Below the pieces are notes generated by a model. It searched no databases, was not told the DNA's origin, and saw nothing but the letters and a program-made list of their open reading frames with translations. Position numbers and translations under genes: made by a program. DNA of 64,000 nucleotides, from positions 22,468,981 to 22,532,980 of the forward strand of contig NC_045147.1 in the NCBI RefSeq assembly GCF_008831285.2, written 5' to 3'. This document shows, piece after piece, positions 24,144 to 35,426 of the stretch. The stretch comes from Nymphaea colorata (Eukaryota; Streptophyta; Magnoliopsida; Nymphaeales; Nymphaeaceae). The stretch's first letter is position 1. Every line of letters starts with the position of its first letter.

Positions 24144-26418
24144 TTAACCAGAGGAGTTTGGGCAGGAAACGGGTCCCGCCCATGAAGGAAGCGGTGCATG
24201 GAATTCAACCTGAGAGCCAGTGATAGGATGCTCGAACGTTAAACTTTCTGCATGGAGTGCATGTGCCACATATTCCCGCCCTTTCCACTCATTAACTCCT
24301 CCATATTTTACATCACCTCTTATGGGAATCCCAAGCCATTGGCAATGCAAACGAATCTGATGAGTTCTTCCACTCTCCGGATATGCTCTGATCAAAACTT
24401 CGCCATCCTTTTCATTGTTCGACCGCAATCTCATCGATCCTTTGTCTTTCACAACTAGCATTTCTGATTCAAGACACTCTGAATCGGTCTTCAAGTTTGT
24501 TTCCAACTTGGCAAGGGATTTGGAGCTCCGTTGACCATTTAGAGTTAGTACTTCAAATGAAGTAACCATTTCCTTCACTAGCGAACCACCAGGCAGCGAT
24601 CGACCAATATCAGACACCGAATACACCCGCCAGGCACCAAACTTTGATCTTCCATGCCCTGACCTGATTGTGATTTTGTCCCAGTTAGGGGCTGGTCCGA
24701 TGCATAGAGCAACATATGTTTTCTTCACTTTATGTTCTGTATACGCCTTTACGAGCTTGGCTGCTGCTTTATGGAGTTTGGTTATGACCATCACACCACT
24801 AGTGTCCCTGTCAAGCCTGTTGGCAAGGTGAAGTTCTAGCGGTTGTCCTGCTTTGGATCCTGCAATTTAGTTCAGATGATAATATATTCATCAGGACACT
24901 CTCAAGACAAGATGAACGAAACCAGCCAGCATCAGATCATTAACTAGATTTTTACAGTTGAAATTGGAAATATGAGTAATAGCTTTTCATATAAATCAGT
25001 AAACACCGTTTTTCAAGAGGTCAGCCTGGAAAGCTCAACAGTCTTTGATGAAATAAGATGCAAATCTCATTAACATTCTTGAAAGCCAAAATGTTATAGG
25101 GAAAAGTAACTGCATATTCCCTGACTTCCAAGAAATTAAAAGCTTGGCTTCATGAATCTAAATTGAACTTGCACAGCAAGAGGTCTCTGATGTACTTCAG
25201 CCTTGATAATATACACCATCTGCAACAACTTGATCCAAAACTAACTGTTAAATATCTGGTTAGAAGAACCCAAACCTCCATAACCTACTGCTTTCCGCAT
25301 CTGAAGGGGATATAAACCAGGAAAAAGGTAGCAATTGCAATCAAACTCATATAAACATCTTTTTCTACAAGCTTTCTGTACTAAGAGATTGTTGCCAAAT
25401 CATTCCCGCGTGATGTAACATACTTGGAACAAAGCCTTCCTAAGCGTACGACTATTTGATATGTAGTCTACCTTCATTGTTTGGTTAACATGTCTACTTC
25501 AGAGATTTTTGAACTTCCAATGTAGCATATATGAATCACTAGTGTCATGCTCGATCACTCGTGTCGACCTCTACAGTTTGCTTCGAGTGAAAGGTGAAGA
25601 TTTGCATCAAGACTTTTTAGCTGCAATAAGGTGTTAGAGCAAACAGATTTTCTTAGTTTTTAAGTTATAAAGTTTTGACAGATGAACACCTATTCCTTGC
25701 GGAACCAAAATCAGAAGGCAGCCATTTATGCAGTGAAGCAACATAAACTCAGAACCCACACCGCCCTGCAAATCGCAAGTTCCCAGCTTATCCCACTTTT
25801 TCTAGACAATGGAAACGTCCCCAACTTGTCAAACTCCTTCAAGGGATCCCTAGTTCCACAGCCAAACGATGCTTATAATCGACATGTCACTCACTCAAGC
25901 GTCCCAAATTCTTTTCGCAGAAATAAGTACGATTCTTCGACCGTAAGCAAGCGAAATATGAAGAAAAGGGAGAAACTAGGGCAGCAAACCCTGCTTAATA
26001 GGACCCAGAATTTAGATTTCAAAATCTGGCATGACTGACCTGGTTCTGGCGACGACTCGGCCTCGAGAAGTCTCGAGACGGAGGAGAGGACGCGCTCACA
26101 GTAGACACCAGAGGGCTTGTTCACCACGACCAACCATTCATCTTCATATACGAAATCATTCCTGGAGATCAGGAGCAAAGAGTCTGAAGATTTGGCCGAC
26201 GCCGATAACGCCCTCTCCAACTCTAGATTTTTTGAGAGCAAAGGGGGAGGAGGGGAGAGGGGGACGGGAAATCCAATCGTTTCCTTTGGTGGCTGCTGAT
26301 TGCTCGCTGGTTCTCCCTCCATTCTTGGAAGGGAAACCAAGCTGCGGACGCGTCTGCCTCCCCGGAGAAGAAGGAGGGGAGAGGAGGGCTTCGCTGCAAT
26401 CAGGACGCTCGCCTTCAT
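24144..26418 (-). CDS. RluA-family RNA pseudouridine synthase (plant RNA pseudouridine synthase 1 type)
   Basis: Isomerises specific uridines to pseudouridine in RNA. Two exons on the minus strand, 26040-26418 and 24144-24859, join in frame across a 1,180-bp intron to give 364 aa. The first exon has a basic, Leu/Ser/Arg-rich N-terminus that could be an organelle-targeting peptide, then FVYEDEWLVVVNKPSGVYC, the typical RluA opening strand. The second exon starts with the catalytic motif HLANRLDRDTSG, where Asp143 is the expected nucleophile, followed by VMVITK and VKKTYVALCIG. Downstream are AYPESGRTHQIRLHCQWLGI and GDVKYGG, both hallmark RluA motifs. No S4 domain is seen. A second ATG at codon 33 could serve as an alternative start without the presequence. 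The closest relative I recall is Arabidopsis At1g56345. The RNA target cannot be read from the sequence. Confidence 0.9.
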
Positions 26419-27433
26419 GCCGGGTTCACCGTCAACTTGGCGCAGCCTTTTTGTGGTCCGGACCTCGGCGACCGATTGGATTCAGATTAAATTGGATATT
26501 GGAACACTTTTGGTTTGGTTTTCTTAATCCCTTTCTCGTGATGTCGATGAATTGGTTTTTCTTAATCCCTTTCCACTGCTTTACAATGATTTTAAAAATA
26601 ACTTTCAGATTGGAATAGAAATCTGGATCAGATTTAGCCTCCAAAAATGACATCCAATGTGATTTGGATTTGGATAAATATCTAATAGTCTAATGTGTAT
26701 CGCATTTAGTATATTGATATCCGATTGAACTTTCAAATTTTAACTTTAACTTCGATATTGAATGTGAGGTCAAGTTTAGTACCATCAAAGTCAGACTTCA
26801 AATCAGATTCAGTTGTGGTTTTATGAAGTATAATTCTTTTCTTTTAGTTTGCTTAACACTGACTTCGCTACTTGGGATATTTTTCAGGACTTTTCTACTT
26901 GGAATAATATTGGACACAAGAAATGGTCCATGATACAATATTAAATTGATATTGCACAATACAACCAAGCTCATTTTGATAAAATAAAGCTGCCCATGTT
27001 CATAGTTAGGTCATTGTGGTGAAAACTAACCATCCATGACTAATTTCAGTTGTTGTTTTCATTTTCTACGCTATTTCTAAGGATATTATATACTTCAAAA
27101 ATTTACTCATAGTTTCGCCTTATTGCATGTCGTCTTGCCTCATGAACTCAATGAACCACTTCATATCATCACACTTAATAACATTGTCGCGTCCTCTTGC
27201 TACCTAATCTCAACCATCCCTTCGCGTCATCACACTTAACAACAACGTTTCATCAAAAAAATATTTTTTCTAATTAACTTCTTAACGCCTGTCGCCCCAA
27301 GCGCGTAAACTTGAAACGATAAATTGATGCCCGCCGCGAAAAACTTCCCGTATCGAGGGCGGATCGCTTCCTGCTTCTATGCGCAAAAGGAGCGCAAAGA
27401 GGGAGGTTTCTCTTGCAAAAGCGAGCTAAAACC
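26419..27433. promoter_or_regulatory. Shared intergenic region between divergent pseudouridine synthase and release factor genes
   Basis: About 1 kb separates the two start codons, and both promoters must lie here. The middle is AT-rich with words such as ATTTGGATTTGG that recur near 59095-59165, suggesting a dispersed repeat fragment. The last 150 bp before 27434 are GC-richer. No clear TATA box was identified for either gene. Confidence 0.5.
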
Positions 27434-30400
27434 ATGAAGCTTTCCCTCCGGAAGATCCCACTCTTTCGGTTGTCTTTACCTCATCAGAGCCGTCAAAAAT
27501 GCCATCGCTTCCCTCCCCATTCGACGAATTCCCGCTCTTTTCATGCTTTCCAATCTAACTCCACAAGTGGTTGCCTTGATTTTTCGTATGCCGACGAGAG
27601 AACGGAGAATGGGTGTTGGGCGTCGCATAAAATTCGTGGGTTTCCTCCATGTTCATGTCCTTTTGTCAATGGGCGCTTCGCCAGGAGAGAGTACGGATCC
27701 CAACCAGAGCTTGAGCACAGGACCTCCGATGGACTCACCGTCGACGATATCGTCGCCCGTGGCTGGCCGATCCTCGATGAGAACGAAAGCGATTGGAGGA
27801 GCCACGCTGCCGCGATAGCGCAGTCGATCCAACTCATGAAAAAACGTTTACAGGTTTTGTTGATTTTTACGGTTTCACATTCTTTTGCACCATCCCTTAC
27901 CATCTTGTTTATTGCATTCGTTGTTGCTTCTTTCGAATGGATGAAAATAGTTCACTGCTTGGTAGGAATTTACATATTTTCTAATATGTGTACTGTATAA
28001 AAAGTCTTGACATTCTATCTTGCAATAAAAATGGGGAGTTTTATGTGAAAAAGACATACACCAGCTATCTTGAATTGGTTTTTTGTTGTGGTATTTTATA
28101 CTTCAATTGTTTTCACTCCTTATATGGCATATGCCCCTATCTTGCCAGTGCCTTCTGGTTTATAGATAAGGTCTAGATCCTCTGGAGCTATAGAATACCA
28201 TATACCTCCATCCTGCTAGTTCTTACTTTTTGGTGATCACCCGTACGCAGACATTATCGGCAGTGCTACCTTATAATATAGTCTACGTCTGTGGGAAATG
28301 TCACTTCCATTGTTCCCGTAGGAAACAAGCAAAATTTTTATTAAAATTAAATTTTCTGAATGATTCATGTTTTAAAAAAGAAAAATCTGCAGCGTGCGGC
28401 TCTTGCATTGCTTAAAGATATGCGAAGAGCCCCTTTGGGAATAAAATGCTGGAATGCATGTCAACTTGTTGCTAGATACTTGAGGTTGTATCACTTGAGA
28501 TTGCAATTGGCCATGATTGCGTTGAGGTAGTCGGTTGAAAGTAGGTTCACTTTCTGCTTGAGCTGCTTTGGATCCTCTTGTAGATCCTGCGTGAAATGTC
28601 AGTTCTCTTAGTGCAGTGGGTTCTGAGGCTAGAAAGTTTTGATAGGCACAGTTAAATATCTAGAAGCTTTCTTATCAATCCTAGAAATGAACTCATACAA
28701 GCCATCTCATCTGCATCTTTCTTCATTTGTTATCTTCTTTACAATCTCCTAGTCCTACTTCTGATTTTTCCGTTTGCACACACACACACATGTAGTATAT
28801 AATATATATTATATTTTTTGCATGATACGCATGCTCTTTTATGTTAAAATTCCAATTTTAAGTTCACATGTACTAGTTTCACTCTTTCATTTTTTTTCCA
28901 ATTTTATTAGATGAAAGCAAAATATATAGTCATAAGCAGGGTGCGTAAAACCTGTTCATATCCCCCTTTATCGGTTTTCTCTTTGAGGCCATATTCGCGC
29001 ATATTGTTTGCTTTTCCCATTAACCTATGAGTTCGTCTTTTCAGTTTTTACGTGGTTGATAACATGAAATGTTTTGTTGTTGTTTTACATTTACAGTGGA
29101 ACCGGATGTTAGTCAGGTTAGATCAATTGTCTGAGCACTTGAATAAGCCAAACCTTTGGGACGACCCAGTCAATGCTGGAAAGCTTAGTCGTGAGCATGG
29201 CTTCTTGATGGGAAAAATGAAGGAGGTTACCAGTTTTCAGCAAGAACTGCTCGAGAACATTGACATGCTGAAGCTTGCAAGGGAAGAAAATGATTACATG
29301 TTAGAAGAAGTGAGCATCTCTTATCGTTGGCTTACTCTCTTTCTTTCTTTTTCTCCCGTCATAAAAACACAAGCACCCATGGACATGCATATGTGTCTGT
29401 GCATATGACCTACTTAAGTGGCAACAGTTAAAATCTCTCATCCTTTGCTAATATGATATATCAGTTTGGCATTCTATTTTGCCAGTCAATGTAATTTATA
29501 ACTAGCTTGATTCAATCTGTTATTATTCTAAGTTTAATATGCTCATCCAATTTTTCCATTTGTTTAAGTTTTATAATTAACCATTTGATGTGCCAGCATT
29601 TCTTGTTTGTGTCTCATGTTCATCAAGAGCTAGAAGGAAGATACTGGAAGATTTTTAACATGTAGTGGAACATAATTGGTATCATCCTAAAATTATGCTT
29701 GTTTCGTATATTACCTCTGCCATCTCAATTTTATCAACTGTTACTTGTAGCTTCTAATTTGGATAATTGTCATGAAGAGGCTTAACAGCTGAGGAACTGA
29801 GCCTTGTAACGATGGTTAATCCCAATATCTGCAAAATGCTTGATGATGGTGATTGTTTGACGTTCGGTTGTGTCTTTGAAGGAATACCTGAAGGCATTGC
29901 ATAGAATGAGAAAGAATGCAAAGGAGAAAGAACTTGAAGCACTGCTAGCAGGGGAACATGACTCCTGTTCCTGTTTTATTGAGGTCAGGCCTTTTTACTC
30001 TTCAGATCTAACATCATTCTCATTTTTGCACTTCTTCTTAGTCAGGCATTATGTAGCACTCCTGTCACTCACTTCACGTCTAGTGCCATTCTTATAATGG
30101 CTTTGTTCTTCTTTCTGTTCAAGTATTATGTGCAATGTAGTTGAAACTCATTTGCTTTTGTGATTTGTATTTGCACCAAAATTTATTGATCAATACTCCA
30201 TTTTCCTAATTGTTTGGAGAGCATCTTGACCTAGTATTGTGATTATTTACATTCGCTCATGTACTGCGGTGCAACTATTTCTTTTGAGAAGCACATCTTT
30301 TTTCTGTGAAGCCTGAAAAGGAGACATGCTTGATGCCAAGTGGAAAAGTTGGGGAAACGCTATGGGCTTTACTCTTCTAAAGAGTTGCTTTTGAAGTTGA

Positions 30401-33400
30401 ATGTAGTGTCTATAAAACTTTTTGGCAATAATTTCCCCTTATTAAACTTTTTTCCTTGTTTAAGGCGAAATGAGTCCTCAGCCAGATTTTCTATTCAACT
30501 GTTTACCAAATTTTTGACAGCAATTCACATCCACACAAGATCTCAGATAGATAGAATATTAGAATATTGTTTCTGTATGCTATTTAACTAGTTTAAGGCT
30601 GTCTACTCATGTAACTAAGGTTCAAGCTGGAGCTGGAGGAACAGAGAGCATGGACTGGGCATCAATGGTTATGCACATGTATAAGATGTGGTCAACTCGA
30701 CGTGGATTCAATGTTACTTTAGTTGATGAAATGCCTGGCGAGGTTGCTGGAATCAAGGTTTGTTTTCTTGCCTTGTATGTCCTACTTCTGTTTCAAGGTT
30801 TTGCATGACTTTTCTTGTTAAACATTTAATCCAACCTTAGATACCAAATCTGGTGCTTGATCTTGTAAAACTTCCTTTACTTTGTGTGTGAAGGCTGCGA
30901 AGTGAACTGAGGCAGCTGGTGACTTGGTTCAGTTTGGTCCACGAAATTGCTTGTTAATGATAGTGAAACAGGCTTAAGGAACAAAGTTTAGCATGCTTGC
31001 CAATATGCAAGAGCTGAATACAAAAAGGTTATTTATTTCACAATACCAACACTTATTATCTCCAACAGCTAAGAGATAATTTGGTATCTGTATTTTTTCT
31101 ATTTAATGTGAAAGATACAATGCTGATTGAAAATAACAAGTGATTGTCAATAACTGTCATAGTCGGGGAATACTAATTTCAAAATGATTCAATGAAAGAC
31201 ATAGGGAAATATCTATACCCACCTATAAAGAAAGCATTGAATAGAAAATTTAAACTCTTGTATCTGAGTAGAGATACACTAGTTGTAGGCTAGAGAAGTC
31301 CAGGATGTACAGTTACAAGACAGAAAGGTGGTTGAAAAAAGAGCAAATTAAACAAAAATGACTATTCTATCCAAGGACACTGTAATTAACTGTGGCCTAA
31401 ATAATTCTTGTTCTGGGTACCTGATTATGCCAGGCCCTTCTGAAGGGCATTGCTAATCCAAATTTCCTATTTTGCTTTTCTCTGTCTTACTTCTTGATCA
31501 ATATTAGAGGGAAAGAGAACTTAGGCTATGGGTTGGAATAAAAGAAGCAATTGATGCAAATCATTAAGCAAACTTGAGCTTTTTTCTTGTATGATGTGTA
31601 ACTGATTTCTAACATCTCTTTCTCATAATAATAAGTATATAATGTAGCTAATTTGCTATTGTTCTTACATTTGTCTCTTTCACCAAATACTAAGTTTGCC
31701 AGCATTGTCACATTTATTGGTCCAATTTCTCCTAGCCTGCAGCGGGCAACAATTAAAGTTGATGGAGACAATGCATTTGGTTATGCCAAGGCAGAGGTTG
31801 GTGTGCATAGATTGGTGAGGATATCACCTTTTGATAGTGCGAAGCGTCGGCACACTTCTTTTGCTGCTGTTGCTGTTATACCTATCCTGGCCGATGCTTC
31901 TTCTAGATTCCAGATCAATGAGTCTGACCTTCGTATAGAACGATTTCGTGCTAGTGGAGCTGGAGGTCAGCATGTGAATACAACAGAAAGTGCAGTGAGA
32001 ATAGTGCATATTCCAACACAAATATCTGCTGTTTGTCAAAATGAAAGGTATAAGACAATCTCTCTCCCTCTCCTGCTCTCTCTCGTGTGCTCATATGTTT
32101 ATTTGTTTGCAGCATTGATTTGCATGACCTTATTCTGTGCTTTACTTTTAGATAATCTGTTTTCTGAAGCTAGGTGCATCAATTGTGATATTGTTTCCTC
32201 TCATGTTCTCTCTGAAGCCCTATATTGTTCTCTTGTAAGCCCTATATTGTGTGCCTTCTACTTTCTGTCTATCCCAGCGCTGATAATTCTTGACATCAGC
32301 ATGAGTACCAGTAGCATCAGGGACTAAATTTATGCAGGTTTCAACAGCAAAAGTGCATTTTCCACATGCATCATATGGTCAAAGTTTTTTACTTCGAAAA
32401 CATATGGCCTTAATCAAATCAATTTAATAGAGTTTTCTCCTCTGCTTAGTGACTGGACAGAAAAAATTTGGATGAACTCTGTTTTGAAAAAGGAAAATAA
32501 AGCTTACACCCCCAGAATTTTAGAGTGGAGAAAACTATTGTGTAGAATGACAAGTTTTTTACCAGGAAATTTTTCTGATGTTTGTTAATTTGCTATGCAC
32601 TAGGAAAGTATCTAGGGCCCATGCTTTTTGACACAAATTTCTCTTTTCCAACTCTTTTTCCCTTTGACAATGTAGTGTCCAAGGGAGTGGTTGATTTTAT
32701 GTAAACAATTTCTCTTCAGTAAAGACTCTGGAAAGATCCTGGTCGATGCAATGCAACATAGAAGACTTCCTCAGATAACTCTACAGCATTTCGCCTGGAA
32801 AGTATCAACAATTGATAAAAGGTTTCAAAGGAGAACTGCTCTCTAAGAATCTCTTTCCTACTCTGTAACCAAAGAGTAAGAGTCTTATGAGACATGGTTG
32901 GAGCTTTCCACTTACCAAAAAGAAAAATAAGACTCAGTCCTTCAATATGCTATGGAAAGCTCGTTGTCATCCTGATCTGATGGCATTGTGATCCCAGGTC
33001 TTTGATTTGTGGGTGCATGAATCTTCTTTAAATGTCTAATCAAGTTGTGTGTGTTTTTTTTTCCCTCTATGAATAACGTCATGGTGACCTCTGCTTATCT
33101 AAGCATCTAAAGTTTTGACTCCTTCATATGTCATGTCCTCCCCCATCCCCCTCTTCTCCTGAACTTTCACCCTGCGAAACGCATGTTGGACGCAGTTACC
33201 ATATAGTGTAAAGTATAAACCGAGATTTTAAATTTATATTATAACTTCTGCTTTTGTTTCTGGTATAGGTCACAGCACCAAAACAAGGCCATGGCTATGG
33301 CCGTGCTTCAGTCTCGGTTGGATCAACTTGAGATGCAACGGCAGGCACAGTTGAATGCCAAACATACCCAGTCCCTCACTGATATTAATTTTGGAAACCA

Positions 33401-33668
33401 GATTCGCTCATATGTCCTCCATGTATTTGGCCTTTCTCTCTCTAAATAAATTATATATATATATATATATATATTTGTGTGTATGATGTCGCACATGCAG
33501 CTGACTTGAAGACATGCTTTTTCTTCCCTGCAGCCTTATCGCATGGTGAAGGATCTCCGGACAAATTATGAAGTATCAGACTCTGATTCTGTTCTTCAAG
33601 GCGATATTGATGGTTTCATCTTAAGTTACCTATCTGAATCCATGGATAAAGGTGAAGGTAGCATGTGA
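27434..33668 (+). CDS. Organellar peptide chain release factor 2 (PrfB type)
   Basis: Class I release factor that ends translation at UGA and UAA codons in an organelle. Seven exons join in frame: 27434-27853, 29097-29309, 29882-29983, 30620-30757, 31743-32047, 33269-33422, 33534-33668; product 488 aa. The N-terminal ~110 residues are basic and Ser-rich with few acidic residues, as in a targeting peptide. Domain 1 coiled helices follow ([16 protein letters not shown]). Then come [16 protein letters not shown] and [13 protein letters not shown] with the RF2 codon-recognition tripeptide Ser-Pro-Phe at 319-321. The peptidyl-hydrolysis loop SGAGGQHVN has Gly-Gly-Gln at 365-367, and the end reads [21 protein letters not shown]. 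The nearest Arabidopsis homologue I recall is At1g56350 (PrfB2); mitochondrial targeting is inferred, and dual targeting is possible. Unlike bacterial prfB there is no internal UGA frameshift site. The TTG at 27413 is in frame but the first ATG is 27434. Confidence 0.93.
33451..33474. repeat. (AT)n microsatellite in the last release-factor intron
   Basis: AT dinucleotide run about 30 bp after the donor at 33423. Confidence 0.9.
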
Positions 33669-35354
33669 CAATAACAGATCTCGCGATATCTCCCAACTTA
33701 ATTTGGCTCTCATGCAACATCAAAGCATTCTTCTTCAGGATTGCATGAAAGATCTTTTGTATTCTCAAGTATCCAAAGCTGACAAGGATATTTGATTTTG
33801 GGCTACAATCAAGGGGTGCATGCTATGAATTTGTCTCATTCTCCGTCATTCTTAATTCAGCTGCTAGTTGCAGCATCAGACGTGCCATAAAACTTGTTGG
33901 CTTCAAATGGTCTAAAATAGGAGGGCACTAGCAGGAGAGAAATATGGTTTTCTGTTGTAGGGCTGAGATACTTCAGCAATGAGGGGAAAATGATGTAACT
34001 GTTAAGGAGCTATGAGGCTCTATCGGAGCCCCGACAAGGATTGTCTGTAAAAATAAGGTATCACAGAAGTTGTTGAAGTGAAAGCTCTACATGTACCATT
34101 CTGGTGTTTGCAAAAGACTTGAAAGAAAAAGGCCAAACCCCGCCAGCTTCCTTTGCTTTTACGGACAGTGCCACTGTTTATACAAAAGAATAGTTACCAT
34201 AAGAATCAAACCGAGCTCTCTCCCTAACCCACTAACCCAACCTGCCCCTCGGAACCTTATGACACGAGACCATAAAAACTCTTCGCTATCTCAAGAACGC
34301 CTAATTTTTCTTTTTGAGGGACTGCGGTTTCATTTTTCATAAATAAAATATTAAGGATTCACAAAAAAGTTTTTCTTCTCTTCATTTTACACAGATAAGA
34401 TGCTAGAGATTGAAAAAAAAAAGGCTTTTCTTCCCCCCCGAGAAAGATAATATATTAAACTTGTGTGTGTGTGTGTGTGTGCACATGCATCTAGTGCACG
34501 CATAGCACCACAATCATATGAGAATCAACACTATCCCCATGACGCACCTTTAGCATCTCTTCTGTCACTTTAGGACGTCAGATGAGTATTAACTGAATTA
34601 AAGGAAAACTCGGTGTTTGTTTCCGCACTTGACTACCTGTACGTAGTTGTTCTACCTAAAGTATTATAAGATTCATTGCAACTGAACTTTACATCTTATC
34701 GAACGAAGGTTCTTACAACATGAGAAAATGTACCATCTTGGAATTTATAGGGACCGTTCAAAGTGGTATTTCTAAGTAACTAAGAGGAGTATTTCAACCT
34801 ATTGTTCAGAGCTGAGTCTTATAATATATTTCAACTTTCTATAATATATTTCAACTTGTGCATTGGTGGCATCTTTTTTGCAGTATAGAGGGTTTAACCC
34901 TAAGCCCGAGTCCCAACTCCCAAGCGTTGTGCTAAGCTCTCTTGGATATTCCAAGTGGCTTTTTGTTTTCTATGACTTCAAGAAAGAAACAAACCTCTTT
35001 TTAAGAAATTTATGAGCTCCAATGGAGCAAAATACTACATTTAAATTAGGCATGATTCCTTAGCTTACCTACCTGGACTGTTTATCTAAGTTCACAGTTA
35101 AATTCCGATGTTACACCGTTCCTTCAGTTGGAACTAAAAATGTTTGTTCATCCTTTCCTCCTTTTAGCTTTCTGAAGTACTAAAGAAAACAAACAAAAAC
35201 TTATTTTCCCCTTCAGTCTTTTCAATTTTTTTTTTAAACCTTCTTGTGAGCAAGTCAGCAACCCCCAACCGGCTCGGAAGAGGGAGAACGAGGGGTGCGT
35301 AGTTATAAAAGGTATTTTGAAAGGAAATTACAAAAGAAAAAAAAAAATTCTGAT
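33669..35354. other. Release-factor 3' UTR and spacer
   Basis: Contains a (TG)n run at about 34461-34480 and a short duplicated word, TATAATATATTTCAACTT, near 34819-34857. Nothing in it resembles a coding exon. Confidence 0.6.
35337..35348 (-). terminator. RNA polymerase III oligo-T terminator of the tRNA-His gene
   Basis: An A run on the + strand, read as T's on the minus strand, begins about 7 bp beyond the 3' end of the tRNA-His gene, as expected for Pol III termination. Confidence 0.8.
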
Positions 35355-35426
35355 TGTGGCTGCTGGGATTCGAGCCCAGGTCTCTACGGCCACAACGTAG
35401 AATTCTTACCACTAAACTACAGCCAC
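35355..35426 (-). tRNA. tRNA-His (anticodon GUG)
   Basis: Read on the minus strand it starts GTGGCTGTAGTTTAGTGGTA and ends CCCAGCAGCCAC plus discriminator A. The 7-bp acceptor stem GTGGCTG/CAGCCAC is perfect. The D-arm contains the A box TAGTTTAGTGG. The anticodon arm CTACG-TTGTGGC-CGTAG places GTG at 34-36. The T-arm carries the B box GGCTCGAATCC. There is no intron and the length is 72 nt including the discriminator base. The base before G1 is T, so the identity nucleotide G-1 is not encoded and must be added after transcription, as is usual in eukaryotes. Confidence 0.97.

Noticed and set aside
26031-26618. 195-codon + strand ORF
   Set aside because: It is the antisense of the first exon of the pseudouridine synthase, whose minus-strand reading shows clear RluA motifs.
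28393-28526. Possible extra PrfB exon after CTGCAG, reading [14 protein letters not shown]
   Set aside because: The frame is open for about 40 codons, but the flanking exons (27853 and 29097) already join in phase with domain-1 spacing matching bacterial RF2, and the donor at the other end is weak. It may be a cryptic exon.
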